Source of the DNA: Plenodomus lindquistii
Taxonomy: Eukaryota > Ascomycota > Dothideomycetes > Pleosporales > Leptosphaeriaceae
Length of the DNA: 64,000 nt
Direction of reading: 5' to 3'
NCBI GenBank assembly: GCA_025504975.1
Contig: JANUWI010000011.1
Span: 992,001 to 1,056,000 of the forward strand
Positions 1 through 11,401 of the stretch are shown here, one piece after another (within the stretch, counting starts at the first letter, position 1; every line of letters starts with the position of its first letter). Position numbers and translations under genes: made by a program. A model generated the notes under the pieces. That model had not been told where the DNA came from. It saw only the letters and a list, made by a program, of their open reading frames with translations, and did no database searches.

Positions 1-1188
1 GAAGTCCTCGTCAACGACACACCCCTCCCCGAACACGACGACCCCAACCCTCCCGCCACATCCCCACCCGCATCACCGCCTACAATTCCAGCCTCGCCCG
101 CATCCACACCAGCCGTATCTCCCTCAACCCCTCCACCTGCTTCCACGCTCTTAGCCTCGACCATCCCCTCCACCGTCACGCACACATCATTCATCCCCTG
201 CCCCACCAACACATCCTACACCCTTGCCCTTGCCCTCCCACCCTCCGTCTTCACAGACTTCAGCGTCAAAGCCACAATCCGCATTGACGGCATCTACATG
301 AACGACGTTATCTTCGACCGCGCTGTATACGATCAGACGGGCGCATATGAGATCGTGGGTGAGAGCGCGGCGTTTGTGGGCGGACGGGATTGTGGACAGG
401 GTTTCAGATTTGGAAACATCGAGATCGGGGAGCATGTTGCAGCTGGCAAAGAGAAGAGAAGCGGCATGACGGATGCAGGCACGATTACAGTGCTGTTCCA
501 TATGGTGTCAGGTATGAGGGCATGTGTCAAGGAACATGTGTTACCGGAACTTGGATTTGGGCAGGTGGTGAGCGAGAAGGATGTCAAGGGTTTGGGGATC
601 TCGTCGAAGACTAGGTAAGTGAAGTCCCTTTTGTTTCCTCCGCTTAACATTCCAGTACGTCGGGAGGCTGATTAGAGAGATAGTCTTGATCCGATGAGAC
701 ACGTCTCCAAAGTCGATTGGGTAGACTACGATTACGTTCATGGCTCGCACAAGCCTTTCGCGGTCTTTGAGTTCAAGTATCGCTCCGAGGGTACGGCCTT
801 TTCCTATGGTTTACATGTAATGCCCTGTCATTCTAACAAGTTTTTGGCAGAGGCACTCAAATCCCTTCGCATCATCCCGCGCACACCCAGTCCAGTACCG
901 CTGGAAGACCGCCCTGAGGAAGAGTTGTCGAACGAAGAGAAACTGGAGTTGATTAGGCAGTTCAAGGTACGTACGCTTGCATTCGTTTGCAAGGCAAGCT
1001 GGCTGATCTTTGCGTAGGCGGAGAAAGCGAATGCTGCGAGGGTCAAGCGTGAGAGACCTGAAGATGGCGGTGGTGGGGGAGGAGGAGGAGGCATAAGCGA
1101 TGAGGATGTGGAGATGGTGGAGGAAAGACCAAATAGGAAGAAGCAGCGTTTGCCGAACGAGGAAGACGAAGTTATCGTCTTGGACTAG
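1..1188 (+). CDS. DUF7918 domain protein, 5' end missing
   Basis: The reading frame is open from base 1, so the start codon lies upstream. Exons are 1-614, 684-790, 851-966 and 1018-1188; the introns are 69, 60 and 51 bp. The protein opens with a PLPEHDDP-type segment and a Pro/Ser/Thr-rich insert. A core follows with IRIDGIYMND, then FEFKYRSE, then a helix ending near IIPRTPSP. The tail has a glycine run, acidic residues and KKQR, which could be a nuclear signal. The core matches DUF7918, a fungal family of unknown function. The next gene is a paralogue with introns at equivalent places, which supports both models. The first intron could instead end at 677, which changes only a few residues. 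Confidence 0.75.
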
Positions 1189-1559
1189 GGATGGGATTTG
1201 GACTGTCGTCCTTTGCGCAGAAATACTGCTGTGACCGGATAGGCAGTCGGCCCAAAAGGTCAGCGTACCCGCTTGGCTCACAGAGGCTGAACGGATAGAC
1301 AGATCCATCAATAGGAACATCATGTTCACATCTGGTCTAGGTATTTTACAATCAGCGTGATGTCAAAGACACTGCTTGCCTATTTGGGCTACGACCAAGA
1401 AGTTTGAGGCGTTTGATAGTTGTGGTGAAGGCACATGTGCTGTTTCATTGAGAGCGTTTGCGCACGCTAGGCTAATATACTCAACAATTCCATCGTCTAC
1501 CCTTTCTGATTCGCTTTCTCAATTCTCAACGCGACCATCACCAAAATCGACACGCTACA
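1189..1559. other. intergenic, between DUF7918 paralogues
   Basis: These 371 bp separate two genes on the same strand. They should hold the terminator of the first and the promoter of the second. I see no ORF or repeat that needs explaining. Confidence 0.5.
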
Positions 1560-2760
1560 ATGGCTGATATCCCTGGTATCATTCCAGGTCTGGATGTTAG
1601 CGTACTGGTCACTGGAACATCTCCCCCGGAATACGATGAGAGGAGGTATCGAGATTACGCAACCAATCCCTTCAAAGACAACGAGCATAACACAGAGACA
1701 AAATACATTGAGGTTGAAGCCGGACAGCCATCCAGCATTCGCCTCAGCTGTGATGTCGCCCTCCTTACGCAATACTGCATCAAGGCTGTCTTCCTCATCG
1801 ACGGGACCGAAGTCGGCAGTAGAACTTTCACTCATGTTTCAAATGACGGAGTTGTTATTGTAGACTCTACCGTAGGACACAAACGCCAAAGCTTTACGGG
1901 TCAGAAGTTTCGCTTTGCCAATCTCGATACTAGTATGTTCTTTGGCAGAAAATCGATGTCTTTCCTTGCTAATGAGGTTTTGGCAGATGGGCCTCCCAAG
2001 GAAAACAATCGCGATTTGAACAAGTTCGTGAAGCATGTAGGTACTATTACTATCCAGATATACAAAGTAAGAGACCCGCGACCGCGACCGCATGCCAAGA
2101 AAATCATTGTATCGGCTCCAAAACTACCTGCCTATGTCGCAATTCCAAAAGGCTCGCTCAAAGATGCCTCCGTCAGCCTAAGGGCCAGGTAAGCAGCTTC
2201 CCAGTACAGTCCAGGCATTGCGATCTGTCGCTAATGTGCAAGCAAGTCTTGATCAACTTGCGCGTGTTCCGCAGACTACTTGGTGGTATAGCAAAGTCGT
2301 GTCCCACCGTCCTTATTTTATCAGAAAGTTCAAGTATCGTACACGAGGTAAGTGTGGATACTAGTCTTCAACGACACACAAATCGCTTACACAGACTAGC
2401 TCGGCTTGAGGAACTCGGAATCTTTCCTCAGTCCTCAACTGCTGTAGATTTGTCGGGGCCTCCAGTTACGGGATCGTCGAAAAAGGCGGCATCTTTGAAC
2501 GTTGCCGAAGTCAGTGTTCCTCAGCATCATCCTAGTGATATCACCTGACAAATTTGTAGGCAAGTAACACTGCCATCCAAAACGGTCGAACGGCCAAGAA
2601 CAGCAACAAGGGCGAACGACAAGGATGTGTTGGCAACGGGCTCAGGGCTGGGAGAATGAACACAATGTCATTCGACGACTATACTCGAGACGCAAGGAGC
2701 GATGGTGCACCTCGCTTCTACATCCGATCGCTTTGTTACCGAATCTCGTTGATATGGTGA
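1560..2760 (+). CDS. DUF7918 domain protein
   Basis: My model has five exons: 1560-1932, 1987-2188, 2247-2347, 2400-2509 and 2560-2760, about 328 aa. The N-terminus (MADIPGIIPGLDVSV, then PPEYDE and TKYIEVEAG) is the typical opening of DUF7918. Splicing at 2188/2247 recreates SLDQ, and splicing at 2347/2400 recreates FKYRTR-ARLEELGIFP. These align with SLDP and FKYRSEEALKSLRIIP of the upstream paralogue, with the same intron phases. The first intron (1933-1986) is a multiple of three and may be retained. The last intron uses a weak GTCAGT donor; if unspliced, the protein stops at 2548. Function unknown. Confidence 0.7.
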
Positions 2761-2943
2761 TAGAAATCGCATCGGGGAATTTCTCAAGGCCCTGTTCGAA
2801 AGGATAATCACACTCGAAGGGTGCGTGTACGGCGTTGTGAGCGTGAATCCGTCAGCAATGGAACTCTGACGCCTACGACTACCCAAATGCTCTTGGCTCC
2901 GGTGATCATTCTATCCTTTCGTTTTGTTCCTGTGTACCAGGTT

Positions 2944-4716
2944 CTACTGTACGTCTTTGACCTCGATCCTTGCTTCCATAAACGGCCTCAGCCTTCCTCT
3001 CACACCCGCCAACTGCTCAAGTACATATCCTACCTTCAGCACAACATCATCCTTCGTCGCCGTCCCATACACAAATGCAGAAAACCTATCTTACAGTCAG
3101 CTCATCTCTCCACACCATTCGACAGAACACACATCAGCCGCCACAATTCAAACACCACTCACGGCATCCCAGGCGCAACCTCCACCAACCCATTCTTCCC
3201 GTCCACCACCACTGCCGTATCACCCGGATACACCCCCACCGGTACCGACAACACCGGCGACCCCGCCTTCGCCGCGAAAATCTGCAGCGTAGGCACCATA
3301 GTTGGCACAAGCAAGACATCGCAACCGCTTCGACACAACGCGCCTACTATCCCTCCTTCGCCCGTGAAATACTCATCTTTCGCCAACATGGCCTTATACA
3401 ACGCCCCCTCTGGATCCGCGGCCTGCGCGCGCTCGAGAACCTCGACATTACGTTGAGGGTATTCTTCACCTGGACAGCGTTTAGTGAAAGCGATCAGATC
3501 TTCTAGGCTGTGTATGTTGTTAGGATTTGTAGCGAGACTGGATAGGTAGGTGTTGATTGCGATTTTCATGTCTGTGTCTAGCATGATGTTGCGTGCTTTT
3601 ACAGGGAGAGACTCGTAGGTTTTTGCGCCGGTGATTTGGACGTTGGGGATGATTCTTGCGCCGGCCTGCTCTAGTGAAGTTAGTATCTCGGTGAAGCGTG
3701 TGGATTTGGTGGATGGGAGGTTGGATAGTTCGGCGAGATTGCTGGGTATACCGATGCGAATGCCGCTGAGATTGTGATCTGTGCATGTTTGGCCAAATTT
3801 GCGTGTTAACAGGAGTTTCGTGGTGTTTGTGTGGTGGTGTGTTTCTAGGAGAATACCGACTGCAACGAAGACTGCGTCTTGCACGCTGCGTGTCAGTATT
3901 CCCACCGTATCTTGCCGTTTCGATGCACCTATTATTCCTTCCGAGGAGAAGAGATCACGTGTCGGTTTGAAGCCAATGACGCCGGACTTCTCTGCCGGGG
4001 AAACAATGCTCCAGCATGTCTACACCTCATTAGCACGTCCGAGTCCACTAACTCTCTACAGCCCTCTCAAATACAGGCACACGACTCACCTCCGTCCCCA
4101 AAGCTGCAAAGCACAACCCCAGACCCACTGCGACCGCGCTCCCACCACTACTTCCACTGCACTTCTGCCCTTCTACAAAGATCCCATACGTTTGTCCACC
4201 CCTGCCACTCCACCCAGAACATCCACTCGTACTTCTGAAACCACTCCATTCCGCCATATTTGTCTTTCCCATGAGCACCGCGCCCGCTCTCCTCAGCGCC
4301 GTCACCACATTCGCTTCGCGACTTGGCCGTGCACCTACGAGGGCCAAGGAGCCTGCGCATGTATCCGTGTCATCGAGTGTGGGGAGGTTATCTTTGAGAA
4401 GAATGGGAATGCCGTGGAGAGGTCCTCTGCGGCCGCGTGCAAGGCGTTCAGCATCGAGGGTGTGAGCGTGAAATAGAGCGGAAGAGGAGAGCTCGATGAT
4501 AGAGAAGAATTTCGAGTCGATCTCGTGGGCGCGGAGAGTGTATGCTGTTACTAGATCTGCGGAAGTGAGAGTTTGGGCATCAAATGCGGTCACTATGTCG
4601 GGGAGAGTGATAGTACGCAATGGCGGTATGGCAGGTTGGATGGCCTGGTTGCTGTGAGTTGAGCAGATCTGCTGATCAGCTGCGTGTGCGTGTGCGTGTG
4701 CGTTTGCACTTGTCAT
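2944..4716 (-). CDS. amidase signature (AS) family enzyme
   Basis: Exons on the minus strand are 4716-4090, 4019-3163 and 3085-2944, giving 541 aa, the usual size for fungal AS amidases. The family hydrolyses amide bonds with a Ser-cisSer-Lys triad. The Lys is visible in ILLKDNLPT and the cis-Ser in SGSSGGSA. The nucleophile Ser follows the first splice junction. There the usual T-D-G-S-I reads T-C-W-S-I, so the residues before the nucleophile are changed. The third exon is supported by FSAFVYGTATKDDVVLK, which fits the family C-terminus. There is no signal peptide. The substrate cannot be told from sequence. Confidence 0.85.
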
Positions 4717-4960
4717 GGTCAGTAAGAGGGTCTAAGATGTGCTGCAGTGCAGGCATCATTCTGGCGATGATTTTATCGTGGCGGGTATGTCACAGATTGA
4801 GCTCTCCATGAAGTAGACGTTGTGATTGAACGCGTTAGAGCAGACTATACCATCGCCACTCTGCCTGTCTGGTCACCTGGGCCTATCCTGTGATGGTCGC
4901 ATAATCCTCTTTTCTGTGATTCATCGGATATACTCGTGAATATTTTGCGTAAATCGAATA

Positions 4961-5642
4961 TCAGACTTCAAGGCAGGCGGATCTCCCGCTCTCCTTGCGG
5001 GCGTCAGAGTTGCCATTCATCTTGCTTATCACATCGTTGGCTAGACAAAGTGATGGAGACGTGAGAACAGCCGTTGAGCTAATCTGCGCTTTCGTCCGCT
5101 GCTTACTCACGATAAAGCCAAGAAGGTCGCGGGAACCATCAGCGTTGAACTCGTTCCCCTCAAAGGGGCCAAGAAAAGGAGACGGACTAGCAATGCCGCC
5201 GGCATCCGGAATGGCCACTAGAGTGATCAACGCCGCAAGCGATTAATGAACGATCCGTACAGCGCCGTTGACAGAAGGGAAGCGAGCAGAGCAGTGATTT
5301 GGTCGAAGGTCCTGCATGGGAATGAGATGCTGTGTGGAATCTGTAGTCGTGTGCTGTGAAGACATCCTTGTGATGACGTTTTTCTAGAACACCGGAGTTG
5401 GATCCGACACGTGAAGGAAGTGCCAGAACAAGCAAGTCGACACGGCCGCTAAAGAGCACGGACGGGCACTCAAACTCTACACCCGCCGCATTCGGATACG
5501 AGCTCAGGCCGCCGGGGGCAGGGTGGCTCCAGTCGTGATGTTTAGATGACGAGAACGTTAGATGCTGAGGCTGGGCAAGGGTTGCTGGAGAAGCTGAGCA
5601 AATTAGCGCAAGAGGTGCTGAGCAAGACATACAGAGTGACAA
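4961..5642 (-). CDS. doubtful small secreted protein ORF
   Basis: A tentative three-exon model on the minus strand starts at 5642 or the next Met at 5630. It joins through a GTACGG...CTCTAG intron (about 5263-5218) and may splice out a GTGAGT...TCTAG segment near 5113-5045. It ends in SACLEV. The N-terminus (MSCSAPLALICSASPATLAQ) could be a weak signal peptide. I recognise no domain, and the amino-acid use is close to what non-coding DNA gives. This may not be a gene. Confidence 0.2.
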
Positions 5643-5974
5643 TCTGTGGACAAAGACGTGATGCTTGCTTGAGAATTTTGATTCTTGCTTGGTAGTGCGT
5701 ATCCCATTGATAGCTATATTGTGTTTGATGCAAATACTCTGGCGCAGTCATATCAGGGACTCGTATGCTGGTGGGGTGCGGATACAACGCGCGCGATCAA
5801 TCATGCTGCCTTGGTGATATGTACAGTATCCAAGACGCAAACCGTGGAAACGCCGTCCGCTCAACTCCAATGTTGGTGCGATGCCAAATGCCAAATTTGA
5901 TGAGGTATAAACGCCGATGAAATTCGTGATAATGCGTAAGGAGCGTAATGCGTAATGCCAGGCTGAGGAGATGT
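5643..5974. other. intergenic, nothing recognised
   Basis: This short spacer lies between the doubtful secreted ORF and the membrane-protein gene. I see no conserved ORF, RNA or repeat here. Confidence 0.4.
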
Positions 5975-6791
5975 CTATTGCTGTGGTGCTGCTTCGCGCT
6001 CTTTGGCCATCCTGGTGTCACGGGTGGTTCGTCTTAAACGGGCTTGGAAACTGAAAAGGGCCAGGACGATCAAGGCGTTGATGATTAAGATGATTTGAAG
6101 CCATTTTACAACGAGCTACACATGTCAGAAGATGTGCAGAAGTAGTGGCATAGAAGTTGCGGCTTACAGCTTCATTGCAGGCTATCGAAGCGTCGGAGCG
6201 ATCGTTGCCACGAAGGTATTTGGGCTGGAAATTGCAGGCAGCCATCTCGCGTGTGCAGTACATGTTAGTATTCATCTTGCCTCCCATCATCAGTCTCTCG
6301 CCGGTGCAGCCATATTGATTGTCGCCCTTTTCTGTATAGTGTAATACGATGGATGCGAGAGCTGAGCAAGCACCAGCAATCGACATGATGATGACACCGA
6401 GGACATAGAAGCGACGTTTACCCTGCGATGTGTCAGTTGATGCTCACATGCAGCGGGCGGCAAAGGTACGTACCGCAGCCAACTGCGCGTCCATGCCGGG
6501 TTTGCGCAGTGTACTCCATGCAATGAGCGCAAGCACACTGGCGGCGAGATTCAGACATCCAGAGACAATTGTCGCATCGGCATCGGCAGTAGTAAAGTAA
6601 ACGATGGTGTCGTCGGTCACATAGCGCTGTCTTCTGTCGTCAAACTCGCTGGTGGTGACGGTAACTCCGCGTGGCACGATCCAGTCGCCGATGATCCAGT
6701 AATGAGTCGTCAACGCCACCGAGACCAGCGAGAGCAGCAAGAACAGGATCGAGGGCACCAGCGCGAGCCGGAGAATCTTGCCGTACTCCAT
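5975..6791 (-). CDS. four-helix membrane protein, unknown
   Basis: Exons are 6791-6474, 6422-6168 and 6115-5975 (237 aa), with 51- and 52-bp introns, both phase 0. Four hydrophobic helices are visible: ILRLALVPSILFLLLSLVSV; a second after DATIVSGCLNLAAS; a third around YVLGVIIMSIAGACSAL; and a fourth at WLQIILIINALIVLALF. The loop between helices 3 and 4 has several Cys and Met residues (YGCTGERLMMGG, MYCTRE, MAACNF). The tail is basic. The layout resembles fungal claudin-like or SUR7-like tetraspan proteins, but I see no diagnostic motif. A protein of similar layout is at 17581-18519. Confidence 0.7.
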
Positions 6792-9157
6792 CGTGTCTTC
6801 TGACAGTAACCTGGTCGCACTGCAGCAAGCGTGCGTCGGATGGATAGCAGAATTCCAAGTGGCAGGAAGCAGCAGGGTCATGGGCCTCACCTACCTAATA
6901 AAGACAACGACACCTTCTGCCCGTTAACCTGCTTCCAGCCTTTTGCCCATGGGACGACGGATGGAGAGCTAACGCGGCCTTGGCGTGGACCAGCTTACCC
7001 GCTCTTTGCCATGCTCCGACGATCCAGTGTCCAAGTCAGCGATGCGCTATGCTTTATTCTTGTTAGTTGGAGCGATGGGATACGACAGGGGCGACCTGAG
7101 GCGCAACCTGGGCCCAGCGCCGCATGCGCCGTACTGTGTACTCGTTCGTGGGACGGTGTGCTCGTTCTGGAGAGGCCCAGCCACACCAGCGTCGCCGGCT
7201 GCCCGAGAGCGGGTTCAGCCCCTTGCACAACACCTTCCAATGCATCTACAACGGAGCGCTACATTGCGCATGGTCATGTACTGGGTAGGGGCTGTGTTGG
7301 TTGTTGGGGAAGCAACACGTCATGAGACCCCGCGCCCAAATCGTGGCGGACAAAGTACAAAATATTGCCCAGACATGACCATGACCTCGGTATTGCCGTG
7401 GAGCCGACATGTACCCGCAATCCGCTCAGAGCCTCACGCTCGCACTGACGCAGGTACCGTTTCCTCTCGCGGAACTGCAGCGCAAGCAAAATGGCAGGTG
7501 TCACGGCGCTCAGACGTGTTTGGCACGAGGCATGGGACCATGGCCGTCTATTTTTGGTACATTCCTCCCGACTTGAACATCAATCATGTCCGCTCTCGGT
7601 CCTTCATCATAGGATATGAATACGACGTGCCCGTCTCCGGCCTCGACCTCATCTCATTTGCACGCTGACAAGACAACCTCTACAATTGCACTGCCGGTTC
7701 CGGGAATCATGGACAAAACAGCTGGCAGAACAGGCCAAGTCAGGGGCTCATGTGGCTCACAGTCGCACAATTATGCATTTCGAGCCCACCGCCCCATGCC
7801 GCCATGCCGCATGCGAGGACCCTTTGCTAGTTCCTGCCAGCCGTTGCACCCCAGCGGCCAATTCTTTCGATGCTGACATGGCACAACCAGGCCAATACCA
7901 CTCTGGTGTACGTACCGTAAGAGGATTGCGATACTGGAACCACATTTGTTAGATCTCAGACCATTCGATCAAACAACCACCGTCACCGCTAAAGGCACTC
8001 TCTCTTTCTCCGACTTCAGCGATGGTGATGTCAGGTGGACATCTCCTCGTCCAAGCGGAGTGGATCGGTTGCCGGTTGGCTAGAGTCGTGTGGCTTTGCC
8101 ATGCTCCACCTCCACCTTATTTCCAAGATGCGGATTGCCAGTAAAATCCATCGATGGCTACGCTCCACACCCTCCACTTGCAGTTCTTAGGCACCACTTG
8201 GTTTTGGTAGATCTCGGAGTCGTAGCCGCCCGCTTTAGTCACGGATGTCGTCGGCTGGAGTAATCTCGCGCGGAGAATCTCCCACTCCTCGGGCACCAAG
8301 ATTACTGGTTGTATCTACCAATGGAACGAATTTTCTGAGCATAATGCTGCGTGGTTAGTCCCGTATGATGCCAGGCCCTTACCTGCCACGCGTCCTGGTG
8401 TCTTGAAGAAGCCAGCGAACGGATTGGCTTTGAGCCTTGTTTGTCGAAAAGACAACCCCATCCATCCGACTCCAAATCACCGGCATAGTACCCGCATGCG
8501 TGTAACACATCCTCCGAGCCATCGAAGGCTGTGCTGCGCCGCAGCTAACTACGAACATCTTCCAAGCTGGCATTACCGGGAGTATAATCCGTGGCGACCG
8601 TTTTCATGGAAATATATAAGAAAGGGGCCACATGCGTATTGACTGCTCTAGATTCTGTCCACTCATTGATCAGATTTCGTAGTGCTCGGCGACGATCAGA
8701 GGCGTGATTCCGACATGCTGCATTCCATTTCACATCCTACGATCCACGTAGAACTCGTGCACATGCATCAAGTGCCTCACTGGATCCTCTTCATTCATGT
8801 TTACACTTTTGCTTCCAATGCTCCAATCGGCTTGTTGAACGTTCACTTCTCCGTCCATAGGTGACACTGGCACCTCATTTGAAGACATGCAAGGAACAAC
8901 TTACAGAACAGCCTTCATAAGCAAAGCGATCCTGACGACTGAAAAGATTTAGGCTAGGACTGATCACAGGTGAAGGATCGATTCGGAATAGGGGGCTTGC
9001 TTAAGGAGTTCAAGATTGCGAGCCCCAACGTCTTCATTGTCCGACCTTGGTCATAAATCTTGTCAACCTCTTGACCCCAGATGGCTTATTACAACAGGAA
9101 CTCAAGCTTGAATCTTTCTCCACCCAGGTCACCCATATCAAAGACCTTGTTCCAGCT
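6792..9157. other. 2.4-kb stretch without a recognisable gene
   Basis: Several ORFs of 60-227 codons occur on both strands. None has a conserved motif, a believable splice pattern or biased composition. I take them as chance. No repeat, tRNA or terminal repeats were seen. The stretch leads into the Gag fragment and may be old transposon-derived DNA, but I cannot show that. Confidence 0.4.
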
Positions 9158-10381
9158 CTAAAAACGTAGCTCGAAGACAGTGAGAGCTACGTGACCCATA
9201 TCGAAGTCACTGTTACCATTTGGAACATCCGGATTGTCGCGAAATACAGCAGCGTTGGCTTTGTTTCTAGACCCTAGCTTCCTGCGGCAGTTACGCTGAG
9301 TGTGTCCAAGTTTATGACAAACCACACACTGCGACGTTTCTGGTCTACCCGCATAGCGACAGGTAGTGATGGGATGACCAAAGCAACTACAATGACCACA
9401 TTTACGGCGGTTGCCAGGAGCGTTGTCGCTGACGTCTTTGGGCGTGGCCTTGGCTTTTATCTTATTGCCCTTACGCTGGGCCTTGTGGCGCTGGGCCTCT
9501 TTCCATTCGTCGTGATTCCGGCTAGCGTAGCCACGGAGACGCCTGCGATATTCCTCAAGACGTGCCTCATCAACGGGCTTATTATAGCTCTCAAATCTCC
9601 AGAAATTGATAAAGGTGTCGTATTCCTGAGGCAGAGCGGCGTTGATTCTGCTCACCATCAAGGAGTGCGGATAGAAGCCGTTTGCGTCTCGAACGTCTCG
9701 GTACACATCTTCGAGGTGACCGAGGAATCGATCAAGGTCGCAAGGATCAGTGATGCTGATAGTGTCGAGCTCAGCCATCATCCGTTGGACTTGTATGTCA
9801 TCCGGGAGCTTGTTTGCAGCAGCGATGGCGTTCCAGGAAGTCTCTGGGTGGGCGGTGTCGGTGGCAGGTATAGCCTGCCAAATCCATGGTTTGACAGAGG
9901 CACGAAGAAGTGCACAAGCAGAGTCGAGATCCTTGTTGTAGTCCTCCCATTTCTGCAGTCGAAATTTGTAGAGAACGACTCGAACAGTTTGGTCGGCCAA
10001 GAACTCCGATACATCATCAGGCTCATTCGCAGCCATCTCGTTGTCAGACTTCTCGGCGCTGAGGGAGGTGGTGCATTTAGGTGCAGCTTCCCTTGGAAGA
10101 CAACCAGATGGATCGGGTTTCTCAACGACAGGTTCAGTCCCAAGATACAGACCTTTATATCCATTCAGCAAAGCGAGCCACTTGAAGTTTTTGGCCCATT
10201 GGCTGTAGTTGACTGGACCACATAACTTGATGAGGTCTCCGTCACGAACGGTTGGGATGTCGACGATATCAGGCATTATATCGATGAGAGCGCCCAATTT
10301 GGTCGCTTCTTTGATGTACCCTTGTGATTGGATGATTTGAATGGTTACGAGACGTGATGCAAGGCGTATGAATGATTCCAC
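9158..10381 (-). mobile_element. copia-type Gag fragment with two zinc knuckles
   Basis: A frame of about 407 codons runs from 10381 to the stop at 9158. It has the UBN2/retrotransposon Gag layout: an N-terminal segment with NYSQWAKNFKWLALLNG, a helical middle, then a basic region and two CCHC knuckles, CGHCSCFGHPITTC (about residues 328-341) and CVVCHKLGHTQRNC (about 352-365). Both fit C-x2-C-x4-H-x4-C. The codon at 10381 is GTG; the first ATG in frame is at 10276, so the 5' end is truncated or lies in another exon. No protease, integrase or reverse transcriptase follows, and no LTR pair was noticed. It is either a decayed copy or a domesticated Gag; the intact 400-codon frame is notable. 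Confidence 0.75.
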
Positions 10382-10389
10382 GTTATCTC

Positions 10390-10611
10390 TCAGTTCGCGC
10401 CCAGGTGGTCAAAGGACTTGCAGTTCGCAGGGTGGGGGCAACGAAGATCAACTTGTCTGATGTTTGCGCTCATAGAGACAGATGCATTGACAGGATTTTG
10501 GACGACAAAACGCCTGAATCCAAGCGAGGCCAAACATGTTTGCTGGGCCGGGTAGTTGCAGTGACGGTGAAAGGACGTGGTGCACCCCGGATGATGATTA
10601 GATAAGCCCAC
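10390..10611 (-). pseudogene. possible broken Cys/His-rich (zinc-finger-like) segment
   Basis: Directly upstream of the Gag frame, the minus strand encodes HHPGCTTSFHRHCNYP and then RCPHPANCKSFDHLGAN, ending at a TGA near 10391. Both stretches recall degenerate fungal C2H2 fingers. One base out of frame the sequence goes on as LRDNVESFIR, as such a finger would. That suggests a one-base deletion. It is a weak resemblance read by eye, so confidence is low. Confidence 0.25.
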
Positions 10612-11401
10612 AGAACTTTAGATGTTACCATCCTATTCTTTAGGCGGCGTCTTGAAGTGAGCAGGCAGCCCTTGTAAGAACGTCTAGCAAGAGCCATGCT
10701 AACTATTTGATTCCAGGCATTTCGCACGTATCTTCGTCTTACAGATATTCTCATCGTGCAAAGGCTAAAATACAACGAAGTTTGCAGCTGTCTTGCACCC
10801 GAGAATGTTGCTGGCATGTGGTCAACTTTGGCTTCATCTCAATACACTATACGCTTACAATCCTTATTTTGACATCACACTCTTGTCGTGACCTACAGGT
10901 ATGATGTGGACCTGAACGACAGCTAAGCGAGGCTGAGTACACTATCCACCAATCAAATGTGATACGCACAAAGACTCGGGTACGCACGTAAGCCATCAAT
11001 ACGGGCTTGGCAAGACCACTTTTCACACCTCTAGATTCCCCTTTGCAGTCCATTGATCTGGTAGCCAGAGCATTCTTACGTAGGTGGACCTGATTGATGC
11101 ATTGTAGCGGCCACTCAGCGACACAAATGAAAGGCTCTATGACGGCTTGACCTCATACAAAGTTTCTAGAGTTGCAATGGGGGATAGTAGTCAATGACGT
11201 ACGTCACGTACCCAATGCTATACACGCTGTCGTCCCAGGACTACATATACCCTCAAATAACTGCGACATAAATTGTACAATTAATAGATCCAACGACCAT
11301 CTATTAAACAGCTGCCTCATTTCCGACTTTTCCGTTGATACGACACGCGTGAAAGACGAATCACAGCTGGACATCCTACATCGAACTTCATAACCGACAC
11401 C
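10612..11401. other. intergenic, nothing recognised
   Basis: This region lies between the Gag remnant and the SDR gene. It should contain the promoter of the plus-strand SDR; I see no clear TATA element or ORF worth reporting. Confidence 0.4.

Noticed and set aside
6831..7952. Overlapping plus-strand ORFs of up to 227 codons
   Set aside because: No conserved motif, no splice support, and equally long ORFs lie on the other strand. They look like chance frames in GC-rich DNA.
9302..10225. 307-codon ORF on plus opposite the Gag frame
   Set aside because: It is the antisense shadow of the zinc-knuckle Gag frame, which has clear family motifs.
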